From assembly GCA_001643675.2 (NCBI GenBank), contig LSRY02000013.1:870501-934500 (forward strand): DNA of 64,000 nucleotides, in the 5' to 3' direction. This stretch comes from Monocercomonoides exilis (Eukaryota; Preaxostyla; Oxymonadida; Polymastigidae). Below the pieces are notes generated by a model. The model saw nothing but the letters and a program-made list of their open reading frames with translations. It was not told the origin of the DNA and made no database searches. The position numbers were made by a program, and so were the translations under genes. Position 1 is the first letter of the stretch. Every line of letters begins with the position of its first letter. Positions 13,301 to 22,623 of this stretch are shown here, one piece after another.

Positions 13301-16300
13301 CAAACCTCATTGATGCAAATCTCAGTGAAGTCACATTCGCCTCTCCCTTTTCCACAATCAGCAAGCTGTATCCAACATAACTCACTCCAACTCCAACTCC
13401 AAATGTGACAACACATTCATTCAAGTTCAGTGCTTCTCCTTTCAACTGGAATATCGCCTCGTGATGCTCAAGAATAGATGGCATCACCAGCTCGATCTTC
13501 CTCATCCTTGTTTCCTTCAGTACCACAAACACTCCAATGCATCCTTCCTCATCATCTTTGAATCTTGCCTCACCTTTAACAACAAGTGATCCATCATCCC
13601 CTGTTCCTTCTATCACCCTTACCATTTTTGAAAAGATCACTGTCGAACCAACCTCAACTCCATTTCCAACTTTGATTGTCACTTCTGTTCCATCGGCTGG
13701 TGTGCTCTCTTCCCTCTCAACAGGAAAGTTCAGTGTTCGGCACTCGAAGAATGTGTGCCCACACCGAGGATGATCAACCCCGGATGTGGAAACATACACC
13801 TCACTCCTCGGAACATCCAGAAGATAGCACACAATCGGAATCACGAGTGTTGCATTGTTCGTGTCTCCCACTCCCTCCACTTCATGCATATCTTCACTCA
13901 AATGTGAAACAAATTCATATCTCCCTTTTGGAATCAATTCCAGCTGAGGCGATGCAATAAACACATTCACCCCATGTTCTGCACGATTGTCTTCAAATCC
14001 CACATTCACAACCTCAAACACTGTTGTTGGTGATGAAAGCTCCAAATATACCCCTCCTCCTCTCCCCTTCTCCTCCCCACTTCCCTTCTCTGCCCCACAC
14101 TCTCCAATCACTGTTGTCACCTCTCCCCTTCCAATCTTGAATGTCCCGCTCTGACCAACACTCCACCCAATGCTCCCTCCATTCCCTTCCTTGCTCACAC
14201 AGTTCCTCAATGTGATGTTCTCCAGCTCCCATGAATCGCTTCTCTCACTTTCAGTGCTCAGTATCGCCCCATCTCCTCTCATCCGACTGATCCTTTGCAT
14301 CGTCACATTCCCCACCATCCCTCTCCCAGCAGCACTCTCCGACTCTTCCTCAAACAACGAGCAATCTCCCAGATCGATATCCTCAATCAAACAGTTTTCC
14401 ATCTTCAATTTCCCAAATATCATCTTGAATGGTGAGACATCAAATGAATGTGTCTGCCCATCTTCTGCCCCTGATATGACCACATTCTTCAGTGTCAGAT
14501 TCTGTGCTGCTGCTCGCATCACAAACAACGAAGAAGATGATTCTCCGCTGTTGTGGCGAATCGTCACCAAAGACAATCCCATCGATCCCGAATCCAGCGT
14601 GAACAAACACTCGTGTGAATTCAGCAATTCTGTGGAAATGATACACTCGCTCTCGCTTTCCCCTGTGAAGGAAATATCTCCTCCTCCAATGAACAGTGCC
14701 ATCGAAGAATATGTCGATGGAAGAATGTTCACTGTTCCCTTCGCTCCTTTCTCAATCATGTTGTATGCCTGTGTTATCGTGTTGCATGGATTGCTTTCCG
14801 TAAGTCCACACAATGGCCCTGTAATCCCATCAGCTTTGGTATACGTTGTTTTGATTGTTGGGAGCCATACATCGTAATCTGTCTGGCTGTTATTGAAAAA
14901 CACTCTCTTTGCTGATGTTGTTGAGAATGATGATTCAAATGGTGAACCTTTGAGAAAAAAATTTCTGATTTTCACATCGTGACCTTCTTCATTTTTAGCT
15001 TTGTTTCCACTGAAAAAGCAAAATGAAATTATTTTTGGAGATGGATCGGCTTCCATCCAACTCATTGAACTGATTAACATTCCTCCTCCACCACCTTCAA
15101 GAATGCCTGTTCCAGTTCCGTTTGCCTTGTTTCCATAAAATTCACATTCTGCGATCGTATAATGTCTCTGATGACTCTCGAGATGTAAGCCGCCTCCTTG
15201 ACTTCCTGCTTCATTGCGAATAAACTTGCATTTTTCAATTGTTTCATTCATGCTTCCTGAAGATTGAAGAATGCGCAATCCTCCTGCGTAATGCGAAGCA
15301 GCTTTACACTCACAAAAGACACATTCAAAAAAATAATAATCGCCATTTAATTGAAAAATTATCATTCCACCTGTATTAGCCATTGCAATGCAATTTGTGA
15401 AATTGCAATTCTTCATTTCGACACCTGCACCTGATTGAACATCAACAGCTCCGTCACCTTCATGGGTCATATTCTTGAATGAACATCTGACACATTCGAG
15501 TGTTGAATTTCCATTTAAATAAATCGCACTTCCAACTCTAACATAACTTGTTTTGAACCATTCACAATCTGTAAAAATGTGTGTTTCATTTGGCCCAAGT
15601 GGTTGTCTTGTCATGTTGCGTCCACCTGATTCGTTCACATTCATCGTTCGAAAGCAACATTTGAATGAGGAATTTGTGGCTCTCAGCGAGGCACAGGGGC
15701 TGTTCACTGACCTCACAATGCCTCCATCAATAGCATCCCAAACGCTGCAAAACGAGCAGCTCTCAATCGTTGTTTCTGTTCTCGCTCTCAAATCCATTTC
15801 TCTTTGTGCTCCTGAAGCAACAGAAATGTTTGCCATTGCAAGCCCACTGGCCTTCACAAAGCAGCTCGCATTCGGTGCAAGAAACGGTGCAGATGCTAAT
15901 TCAAATGATGAAAATGACGAATCACGAAGAGAAATAGAGCATGTTCCATCGATCTCAGAATTTTTCAAAGACGAGCAAAAAAGTCGCGGAATTTGTGCAA
16001 ACGGCTTCGAAGTCCCAATCGTCAGATTCACTGAACGGATGCTTCCTCCATCCACCACAAATGGATTCACTTGTGATGAAACTGAAATCACACATCCTTT
16101 TATATCAAGCCTTGACCCCTCGCAAACCAAGAAACAAGCTTTTCCTTCTGGCTGAATCTGCAACACACTCGCTGTTCTCACTGAGCAGTTCACAGCAACA
16201 AATGTTGATGCAATTACGCTGCACTGATTGTTTCCCTGCGTATAATAGTCATCCCTTTCTCTTGGCAACTTGAACACATCTTTTGCATCCAATCCATTTA

Positions 16301-16373
16301 ATTCGTTTCCTGTTGCTTCTTCTGTCTCGCAAATAGCACTGACGCACGCAAAAATAATAACCGCAAGATTCAT
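7347..16373 (-). CDS. Giant beta-helix surface protein with pseudokinase tail, copy 1
   Basis: A single uninterrupted frame of 3,008 residues. The start is the ATG at 16373, which opens a clear signal peptide (MNLAVIIFACVSAICETEE); an in-frame stop lies just upstream. The ectodomain (to about residue 2,560) consists of serial right-handed beta-helix/pectin-lyase-like repeats rich in G, N, C and N-glycosylation sequons. Five modules each carry a CGxxxxPC-like signature spaced about 350-430 residues apart, and several end in a phrase like FEENRARSGRDVFVV. One hydrophobic segment (about 2,566-2,590, core IIVIVLVVILLIVLIV) is followed by basic residues, so this is a type I membrane protein. The cytoplasmic part has a charged linker, a Ser/Asp run and a kinase C-lobe remnant: RWKAPELL, FSIGMMLWECL and IPFGEYEAV. 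The HRD catalytic loop is replaced by LSNLSPHIVLF, so it is probably catalytically dead. The inverted paralogue is at 30878-39940. Function unknown; adhesion or a surface receptor is inference. Confidence 0.85.
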   Translation of the reverse strand: MNLAVIIFACVSAICETEEATGNELNGLDAKDVFKLPRERDDYYTQGNNQCSVIASTFVAVNCSVRTASVLQIQPEGKACFLVCEGSRLDIKGCVISVSSQVNPFVVDGGSIRSVNLTIGTSKPFAQIPRLFCSSLKNSEIDGTCSISLRDSSFSSFELASAPFLAPNASCFVKASGLAMANISVASGAQREMDLRARTETTIESCSFCSVWDAIDGGIVRSVNSPCASLRATNSSFKCCFRTMNVNESGGRNMTRQPLGPNETHIFTDCEWFKTSYVRVGSAIYLNGNSTLECVRCSFKNMTHEGDGAVDVQSGAGVEMKNCNFTNCIAMANTGGMIIFQLNGDYYFFECVFCECKAASHYAGGLRILQSSGSMNETIEKCKFIRNEAGSQGGGLHLESHQRHYTIAECEFYGNKANGTGTGILEGGGGGMLISSMSWMEADPSPKIISFCFFSGNKAKNEEGHDVKIRNFFLKGSPFESSFSTTSAKRVFFNNSQTDYDVWLPTIKTTYTKADGITGPLCGLTESNPCNTITQAYNMIEKGAKGTVNILPSTYSSMALFIGGGDISFTGESESECIISTELLNSHECLFTLDSGSMGLSLVTIRHNSGESSSSLFVMRAAAQNLTLKNVVISGAEDGQTHSFDVSPFKMIFGKLKMENCLIEDIDLGDCSLFEEESESAAGRGMVGNVTMQRISRMRGDGAILSTESERSDSWELENITLRNCVSKEGNGGSIGWSVGQSGTFKIGRGEVTTVIGECGAEKGSGEEKGRGGGVYLELSSPTTVFEVVNVGFEDNRAEHGVNVFIASPQLELIPKGRYEFVSHLSEDMHEVEGVGDTNNATLVIPIVCYLLDVPRSEVYVSTSGVDHPRCGHTFFECRTLNFPVEREESTPADGTEVTIKVGNGVEVGSTVIFSKMVRVIEGTGDDGSLVVKGEARFKDDEEGCIGVFVVLKETRMRKIELVMPSILEHHEAIFQLKGEALNLNECVVTFGVGVGVSYVGYSLLIVEKGEANVTSLRFASMRFGKPVIRANGGLSSVSLKNVELNDLIFEGETGFVVCEEGSTLTGESVIASGCEKGRNSLILAGSNCIVRMSECKWSSCNFVDSRVIRGNKAKEISNWGCNGSNVRVNEGDGGMVCGVVGEGGMVDVWNTSVLGCVAEKGNGGGMRVELKGDAQLKIRSEEEVTLMKKCGAGEEGMMNGGGCGGGLWVLIEGERCGFDVRGVRFEENRARSGRDVFVVCDDLRRVVNGSSFSFSREISERENSLMGKDGEKFLSEVDLFIFIEGYSSCVIEVGSENGDNGMWCGMENCPCRSVDYGVGRLGGEGEKKIVISGSTSVEKAGDVSGVRIEGKDNKRMKVVVEKGIEGEGESVLGSNGVSVFVNVGFELPGHFEPRREAVISSSRGSGVLEMELCSFGMQEGEEEAVEYGIIRSSGQAVQMKWVSINNIRTRKCLMDLAVFGAERNGAEGDSVSISNCSFGSLSVVGGDESAVMCAEVRRMMKIEQSNMSDITGGESMRGGAVRVNIHDSGMIHVKEGRMERCLGEKVSGGKGGWLYVNCSERKGGMPFKFEGVKFAENEAFVGKNMFILDSDLNVSVRSETFGIDVEGMEDDPNLFVGSDEKRINTDLLRFLVEYRSERIVVWEKGDDVVRCGSEEDPCETLEMGLKHIEREGERKVVVVKEKIRVEGEYDLSGFEVESVGAGYDEMEYGRVVMGSEGESGAKVCLRNRGAVTLRALEMCVMNVLGSGEAGMIVSEGEKIGWEDCSITWKGKREGMGDVAFCVVKKGELEMKRFKVLSYFGKRSAFVVGGEVASVINELTVIEARLEKGSLFEIEGEGANGGGEVRMKNCSFGTVEGGGADPCVVLSKSGGGGEVKLIVEDSLIEGCSSERSTEGGAMLFELNEGGWFHIVNTSVKQCGCSVSEGKGGGVYLKTELKGELDYVFDRVMFRRNTASIGNDVFIVCDCIERQINETQFNIDFRDEEFIRQNAIYGMDGGEHKEEAMDLMSLIVKYQSDTIVVSSKEGKGGRNEQQCGKPLLPCATIGFGLRHLTHVFFSQVFVDEESVIDEEIVLDTLTLSGMHEEQSRVVVKGRMNRRKEMIVGTNGQVYMRWIRFGFEEVETTPTPLPTTHSSFMKICSGKTSISMCSFEGVSSAGEEMAEVPFCLIFVERGKCSMGNVSVWWLSFLSEAVMVMEEDCEVSGLALRNVEGSKDCLKMSGGGSVKMEKVEAGNVRMEDGWVIRANGKEEGRHSREEGEFSFSILSSSFENITCVDESAGAIDVERMEGNIEFSNCSFCGCSSRREKGKMISLLVCKRIQMGQCLFDGKAKGKDLNEEVVDVCKWNGSVVEVKESAGEMWDTSFVNCWDGGLSVCGGSVEIEKGEFMNNNPSIERYPSARRNIVCSDSGVLNVMSVKGGDGLKDNSSMWIVDCGCELGGIIEERASSLFIPVVKEARNETTSDGRTSIMVAGRLLVPCNVSLRMSFRNGREEVVESYEIRENESVSENEIVAVISSAQMAAVGAETEVSVCLLFGKTESPSSTEAFILKNRSEKIENGDERIVEGGKEGKSFWPIIVIVLVVILLIVLIVSIIFIARWKKVKSEAEDLREIVNDNIRKDPKAFEMVTMEMSPEEQWRREEREAEKKNEERMKKRVYAKSLQHSESSEHLLSECGSTEYILGKDSDKIPEWILEKVDEEETRKRTPSPSISSTSSTDTSDTDSTFVRSESLCPTTSSMSNLVDAMACSSPHEKLIVDLRDSLFMLLHGRNEKKEMAIGSVKEREMTAAQILFWVANLALHSFDEMENKLQSLSNLSPHIVLFSEHMVICIVMHSDLLSDDSDSSSISSSTVITSASDDDDDESDSLPSSAFEDEDSFKKECLRWKAPELLINKNMGATKKSVAFSIGMMLWECLALQIPFGEYEAVIAGNKIKQQERPYLGKMNSSTLFSVVVACWSPVCENRPSLVVLKREFIQRFPSGTVKLTVSDAIDFEDDSFKHGSGDENSEGTSM

Positions 16374-17700
16374 AATTCTTCTGCTGTGCAACTTGCTCTT
16401 CGCCAAACAAAAGCACAAATGAAAAAGTCAAATGATCAATATAGCCCATATTCCTCTGCATTTATTCATCAAAAATAATATTTTGGTTTCATTTCTCAAA
16501 TAATCGCATATAACCCCATGTGCAAAAGCATAAATTATCAATCATTTCAAATATAATTTTAAGCTCAAAAAAAATTCAAAAAAAATATAGAAAAAATAAA
16601 TTCTTTAAAATACAGTGATTTTTTGTTTGTTTCCGAAGAAATACTGTCATTTCCATCGAGCATCAACAACATTCCCTCAATTGCGAAATTTTCTTCTTTT
16701 TAACGTGGAATGATTTTGTGAATTGACATTTTCCATTTTTAGTAAATCTTCTTCCAACAAATGCTCTCTCGATCCTTGCTCTCTTGTTTAATTCCATCCA
16801 AGTCCATGTACCAATAGATCTGATGTCTGTCAAGCCCTGCGTTCTTTCTGATCCTCCCTTTCGCTGTGCTTGCATCAGCAATCCACAAATAATCCATTCG
16901 CTGCAGTTCATCCCTCTGCCCATCAGAAAAAAAATAGCAGAGAAATAACTTTTAGCAAATATGATTTTATGAATATTTCGCACCATCTCAGTTGCTGAAA
17001 GTCGCTGGGAACAGAGGAATCGACATATTAATGGAAAAGCAATTCTTCAGATTGCTCTGCTTTAACGGGTTGAAACGGCATTTCTGTCATCCTCCAGATA
17101 GAACTTGCAGAACGGATGTATATGGCGAAGGCATTAGTTATATCTTGTTTCCAAAATCTGTTGGAGTCCAAAAAATCGAAAAGTGCTCCAACAAAGCAGT
17201 CAGATCTTTAAACTTTCAGCAACCTGCAAATTGCGTAGCATTATTGTTCTTCTATCATTTGACTCTATTTTCTTTGTTGTCTTCCTGTTCTCTGTTGTTT
17301 AATTCGCGAAATGAAAAGATCATGACCCATCCTTGCGTTTTTTGAAGATAAATGATTCATTTTGGATTCTAACTTTGATGGAGATGGATTTATATAAAAT
17401 TAGAGAAAAAAAGATTTTGCATATTTTCCACATTTTTATTTTTTTCTTGAATTTGTAAAATGAAAGTCAATTGTTTTAAAAAAGGAAGAAGATGACTCTT
17501 TATTTTATCTGTACACTTTTGTTTTGTGATAAAATAAGATTATCACTGAAGCATTCCTCAAATTGAACCTCACATTTATGGAAGGATTCTTTGAAAAATA
17601 TTATTTTTGGTTGTTGTTTCTCCAACTTTTTTTCACAGCAAGCCACAAAAGAGACTGAGTTTTTAAAATTAACTCATGATTTTATCGAAAAATTCAAATG
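7600..17700 (-). repeat. Left arm of ~10-kb inverted duplication
   Basis: The sequence from roughly 7.6 to 17.7 kb reappears in reverse orientation at about 29.5-39.7 kb. Similarity covers the giant gene except its last ~100 codons, its upstream region, a small decayed gene and about 500 bp beyond that. The inner edge was followed to the shared words CCACAAAAGAGACTGAG (near 17,644) and a little past them. Boundaries are by eye and good to roughly 100 bp. Confidence 0.85.
16739..17204 (-). pseudogene. Small decayed gene of unknown family, copy 1
   Basis: Upstream of the giant gene, on the same strand, two coding-like segments can be read: one beginning SDCFVGALFDFLDSNRF and a second containing WIADASTAKGRI, ending in TAA at 16739. 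An in-frame TAA follows ELLFH inside the first segment, and an intron-like GT..AG interval joins the segments in frame. The same structure, including the same internal TAA, is present at 30046-30513. Differences between the copies are mostly amino-acid changing, so I read it as a pseudogene duplicated with the arm. I do not recognise the family; the last segment faintly recalls a homeodomain recognition helix, too weak to claim. Confidence 0.45.
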
Positions 17701-17813
17701 ATTAACAACAACAATGATTGTGAATCTATATTTAATGCTGTCTGAGAAATTTTAATTTTTTATTAAGTAATTCTAATTTCAATTTATTTATTCTTTTTTT
17801 GACAGATGCGGAG

Positions 17814-19097
17814 ATTTTTTTATCCGGACGTTATTTTATCAGAACATTTATTTTTTTAACAAGCGTATCTCACCAAATAAAAACTAAAAACAGAAAAAGC
17901 ATATTTTCCCATGTTTGAATACGTATTTAATATTCATAAAAAATTTTTCTATAATAGTTCCTGTTTTTGATGAAGATCTGAGGAATTTTTAATTTATTTT
18001 TTGATCATTTGTTTTGCTCGTTTTTAACCGACTTTCTTTTTCTGTCAGTTTTTAGCTACTGGATCATGAATCATTCATAATTATCTTTGATAATTTCAAA
18101 TCTTTTATGTTTTTTCTTATTTTTTCACGAGTTTTTCACATTTCCTTGTTTTTGAAGATAATTTCAAAAATCTGAAAATAATGAGCTACACAATATTTAT
18201 TTAATATTTTTGTAATGTGCATTAAAAGATAAATACTTGAAGAAAAGATATGTGAAGTGAAAATTTTGATAAAAGTTGTTGTTTTAACAGAACAAATCGA
18301 TTTGTCAGAATGACAGAATAGTTCATTTTGTCTTTGACTTAAATAACTATGTGGTCAAAAATATTTAACTTCAGGCATTTTCATTGAAAAATTATGCACT
18401 TATCTTTGACTTTTCGAGATCAAAAAACACAATAAAAATGAGTCCATTTTTTGACATTCGTGAAAAGTTGGAAAACTTTTTGTTTTGATTTCAACGATAC
18501 ATGTTTTCAGATAAGAAAATCAAATTTTTTTTGAAATCTGAGAAAGCCAAACAAAGTTATAAGTGAAGCAATTTTTCAATGACAAGTGCAAAAAAAGCTT
18601 GAAAGTCTGTATTTTCCACATTTTGGTTTTGATTTCATCAAATATGACAAAAATTCGAATTGAAATACATTTAAATCTAAGTTGCATAATATTTTGATTT
18701 TTTCATTGATATTTCATTCAAAAGTTGAGAAAAAATAATTCATTTATATTATACTTCAAAAACAAGGAAATGTGAAAAACTCGTGAAAAAATAAGAAAAA
18801 ACATAAAAGATTTGAAATTATCAAAGATAATTATGAATGATTCATGATCCAGTAGCTAAAAACTGACAGAAAAAGAAAGTCGGTTAAAAACGAGCAAAAC
18901 AAATGATCAAAAAATAAATTAAAAATTCCTCAGATCTTCATCAAAAACAGGAACTATTATAGAAAAATTTTTTATGAATATTAAATACGTATTCAAACAT
19001 GGGAAAATATGCTTTTTCTGTTTTTAGTTTTTATTTGGTGAGATACGCTTGTTAAAAAAATAAATGTTCTGATAAAATAACGTCCGGATAAAAAAAT
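17814..19097. mobile_element. Fold-back element with ~344-bp terminal inverted repeats
   Basis: 17814-18157 and 18755-19097 are reverse complements with at most a one-base length difference and no obvious mismatches. The outer ends read ATTTTTTTATCCGGACG and its complement. The ~600-bp centre has no coding capacity but contains one copy of the dispersed repeat. No target-site duplication is evident next to the ends. Long terminal repeats with a non-coding centre fit a non-autonomous fold-back or Mutator-like element; the superfamily is not determined. Confidence 0.8.
18375..18612 (+). repeat. Dispersed ~240-bp repeat, copy a
   Basis: Shares long words such as GAAAAATTATGCACTT and GAGATCAAAAAACACAATAA with 19337-19582 (same orientation) and with 41795-42012 (opposite orientation). 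It lies in the centre of the fold-back element. Non-coding. Confidence 0.65.
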
Positions 19098-19336
19098 CAC
19101 ACTAAGTTGTTTTTCAGATGAAAATAATATCTGCGCTTCAGTTTTTTTTCTTTCTTAAAAATTACAAATGGTTTTTATGAACTTTTGATATAAAAGGAGT
19201 GAATTTATGTTTTCAGTTATGAGAGTTTTATTTGTTAAATTGTGAAATCAATACTGTGAAAAATGAGTTTATTTCAAAAAAAAAGAAAGTTGCGACATTT
19301 GTTTTGTGAAGTTGAAATGGGGCAAAATATTGAACT

Positions 19337-19582
19337 TCAGTCATTTTCATTGAAAAATTATGCACTTTTCATTGACTTTTTGAGATCAAAAAACACAATA
19401 AAAATATGTCCATATATTGACATTCGTGAAATGTTGGAAAACTTTCTGTTATAATTTCAACGATGCCTGTTTACAGATATGAAAATCAAATTTATTTCAA
19501 AATCTGAGAAAGTGAAATAAAGTTATGAGCGAAGTAATTTTTCATGCTTTGCGCAAAAAAAGCTTGAAAGTCCGTATTTTCC
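19337..19582 (+). repeat. Dispersed ~240-bp repeat, copy b
   Basis: Second copy, just outside the fold-back element, sharing the same ordered words through AAAAAAAGCTTGAAAGTC. Non-coding. Confidence 0.65.
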
Positions 19583-20579
19583 CCCAAATCGTCAAAGTTT
19601 TCTCGAAAATTCAGACACCATATATTATTTTTTAAATATGAATAACCTCATTAAATAACGTTTTATTCCATTTTTTCCCACAAAAGCCAAATATTTTGGG
19701 CTTTTTTTTCAGAATGCATTCAAAATCAAATGAAATCGCATCTTGGAAGAAATTATTGGTTTTGAAGAGAAAAATAAAGATTTGCAATAATAATTTTCTG
19801 AAATAATACCACAACAAATCCAACAAAATAATTCAAATAATAATAGTATAAAATTTATTAATTGAGAAAAATGGAACACCATATTGAGTGGAACAAAATT
19901 AAAAAAGCAAAAAATCACATCCCATATGTTGCTCTGTGATTATCTGCGATGGAAAATAGATGAAAAAGAATCAAAAAAAAAAAAAAATGTGATAAGAACA
20001 TCTGTAGTAAATATTCTTTGCGATTGAATCCGGTTTTGACAATTATTATTCACAAATTCGTGAAATTTATTATCAACTCTGTATTTTATATTTTCACTAT
20101 TTTCTGGAAAATGAGAAATCTGATTATGAAAATGATTTTTGCTTTTCTTTTCTATTCTTTTTATTAAACATTGGTAAATACTTTAAAAATTGCGAAATAT
20201 TAAAAGAAAAATCAAAATATGATTTTAGTGAAGAAAATCTTGGTTAAAACAAAAAAGAGAAAATGAAAATGCTTAGATTCGTAAATTGCGAAGTGTGTGT
20301 TTGTGAAAACAGAATGAATAGATGAATGTTTTCAATGCTTTTGAGTTAAACAGATAAAAAGATTTCGTTGAGTCAAGTGCACAATAAAGTGTGGATTGAA
20401 GATGAAGAGGAGCAAAGTATCAGCAATTTAAATATCAAAACAATAACGAAAGAATTAATGTTTAAATGGAAGATAGGAAAATTTTCTTTGTGTGAAACAA
20501 CAGAAAAGAAGTATCTCTTTCAATACTGTTGTTTGCTGAAGATGCTTCACTCCAAACAAACAAAACAGTTAACATTTTA

Positions 20580-22448
20580 TCAGTTCTTAAAATCTCCTTT
20601 CCTTTTCATGTCCTCACTTTCTCGTTTGCTTTCATCCTCCCCTCCTGGACGCTCACTGTCTCTTTCCACATCTCTATCTCCTCCTTTCCCTTCCTTTTTC
20701 CTCTTCATGTCTTCGATAAGATTGCGATATGCCACGCGATCAAGATAGTCAAACGCAAACGGATTGGTTGATTGAAGCGATGATTGATCTACAGAAGAAG
20801 AAGAAGAAGAAGAAGAAGAAGAAGAAGAAGGTGAAGAAGATGATGATGATGAGTGTGCCATCGATGGCAGTTGAGAAGGAGGGGTCATTAAGTCTCGAAT
20901 CAGTGCATCTTCCAACCTCGTCTCTACTGCACTTGCTGCAGAGCCTGGAACAATTCCCATTTCCCTTTCACGTTCCTTCTCTCTTTCTCGCTCGTCCATC
21001 AGAAGCATCATCAGTTTCTCTGGAAACACTGCAATTTCTCTTCCGCAGGACAGATTCACATCATCAAATTGTCTCACCTCATCAAAAAAGGGATGATTCA
21101 TTGCTTCTTTTGCAGAGAGACGCTCTTGGTGGTCAAAGCTATATTAAAGGGAAATGAGTGAATGATATGAATTATGAAGAAACAGGAAGAAGGATTTAAA
21201 ATTGAAAGATAAAAATAAAATTGTCGAATAAGTTGGAAAAAAAGGAATAAATCATAAAAATAACATCTTTGTTTTTATTTTTAAAGAATTCTCATTCAAA
21301 TCACTTCTTATACAAACAAAAAAGAACAGAACTTTAACAAACCGAAGAAGATGATCAACAAGATCGATTCCATCAGCAGAGCAAAGATGTGCACATTCCG
21401 GAGTAATGAATGAAGTCCACTCTTTCTTCTCGCATCCTTTCAATTCGGGTGTCAGTTCAAATGGAAGCTCATATTTCCGAATATAATTTTCCAGTTCTTC
21501 AGTTCCCAGAACTTGAGTAATCTTCACAAGCTGATCGGGATCGTCACGCCCTCTGAAGAATGGCATTTTTTGGAAAAGTAATGAGGCAACAATACATCCG
21601 AGTGACCACATGTCCAGTGAATAGTCGTAATTCTTCATGTTTGTCAACAGTTCCGGTCCTTTGTAATGGCGTGATGCAACTCTCACATTGTACTCAGTTA
21701 AAGGACGATAGTATTCTGCCAATCCCCAATCAATCACGCGAAGTTGCTTCAAATTTTAGAAATCATGTAATTTAATTAATGTACAAAACAATAGAAAAAA
21801 TATTGAAGCATACGTGTTTTGAATGATCAATCATGATGTTATGTGGTTTGATATCTCGGTGCATAATTCCGCGAGAATGAGAAAAGTCAAGTGCTTTCAG
21901 AATTTGATAAAGATAAAAACGAATTTCTGGTGGTTGAAGTTTTGGATAAAGATCTTTGAAATCGTCGTTATCAACTTCTTCGTAAATAAAGCTATACATT
22001 CGTGAATCTGGATCTCTTACAATATCATAAAGCTGAACAATATTTGGCCCGCCATCAATGCTCGCAAGTACTTTCAATTCCCTTTGAAGCTTCTTCTTCT
22101 TAACCGGTCTTAAAACTTTCACAGCGCACATTCTGCCTGTGTGAATGTCGATTCCTTCAAACACTTCTCCAAACTTTCCATGCCCTATTTTTTTCATAAG
22201 CTCATATGGTTCGCATGAACTGTTATTAGTGTCCAAATGGATGTTGTAAAACAAAATTGATCATCATTATTCAACAAGTAAAAGCCAAAATAAATCGAAA
22301 ATTATTTAGATCAAAAATTTGCACACTGAGGCACTATCGCAACGGTATCAGGATCAGAAAATGATGAGGGGAAAGCATCTAACGCATTCGCATAATATCT
22401 TGCTTGGGACTGCCTCCACTTCGGTATTTTATCCCCAGCTTTCGACAT
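20580..22448 (-). CDS. CSNK2A: Casein kinase II catalytic subunit alpha, four exons
   Basis: CK2 alpha is a constitutively active acidophilic Ser/Thr kinase of nucleus and cytoplasm, usually paired with CK2 beta. Exons on the minus strand are 22448-22327, 22219-21814, 21746-21343 and 21138-20580, giving 496 residues. Diagnostic features are the basic cluster [11 protein letters not shown], the catalytic loop HRDIKPHN (near residue 158), DWG instead of DFG, the activation segment [15 protein letters not shown], and [17 protein letters not shown] at the end of the kinase fold. Past residue ~330 there is a ~165-residue extension with a Ser run and a charged end; C-terminal extensions vary in this family but this one is long. 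The start is the ATG opening [11 protein letters not shown], which aligns with the usual short CK2 N-terminus. The downstream neighbour on the same strand is the EFHC1-like gene, 175 bp upstream of this start. Confidence 0.95.
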
Positions 22449-22623
22449 GTGAACCGAAATAAAGGTAATGGCTTGATCAAGTTAGTTATTATTTTTTACA
22501 ATTTTTTTTGAAAGGAAGTGAATAAAATGATAACGTGATGACGTGCTAAAATTCGCAGGATGTGATGAGAATTTATTTTGAAACAAAGAAGATTTACAAA
22601 AAGGTTTAAATGATTTCCATTTT

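Larger units (their letters stand above)
17205..20579. other. AT-rich spacer with fold-back element and dispersed repeats
   Basis: No gene was found here. It holds the last ~500 bp of the left duplicated arm, a 1.28-kb fold-back element (17814-19097), two copies of a ~240-bp dispersed repeat, and near 19,940-20,045 a degenerate sequence resembling the right half of the MITE at 42901-43350. The rest is A/T homopolymer-rich DNA up to the 3-prime end of the CK2 gene. Confidence 0.75.

Noticed and set aside
7390-16273. Many long Ser/Pro/His-rich ORFs opposite the first giant gene
   Set aside because: They are complements of its G/purine-rich coding strand, with no domains, and mirror-image shadows appear opposite copy 2.
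16992-17345. 117-codon ORF on + (and its mirror at 29905-30258) as a gene
   Set aside because: It lacks an ATG start, and the opposite strand gives a better coding reading with an in-frame splice. I treat it as the antisense of the small decayed gene.
20368-20748. 126-codon + ORF before the CK2 gene
   Set aside because: It runs antisense into the CK2 C-terminal exon and has no recognisable features.
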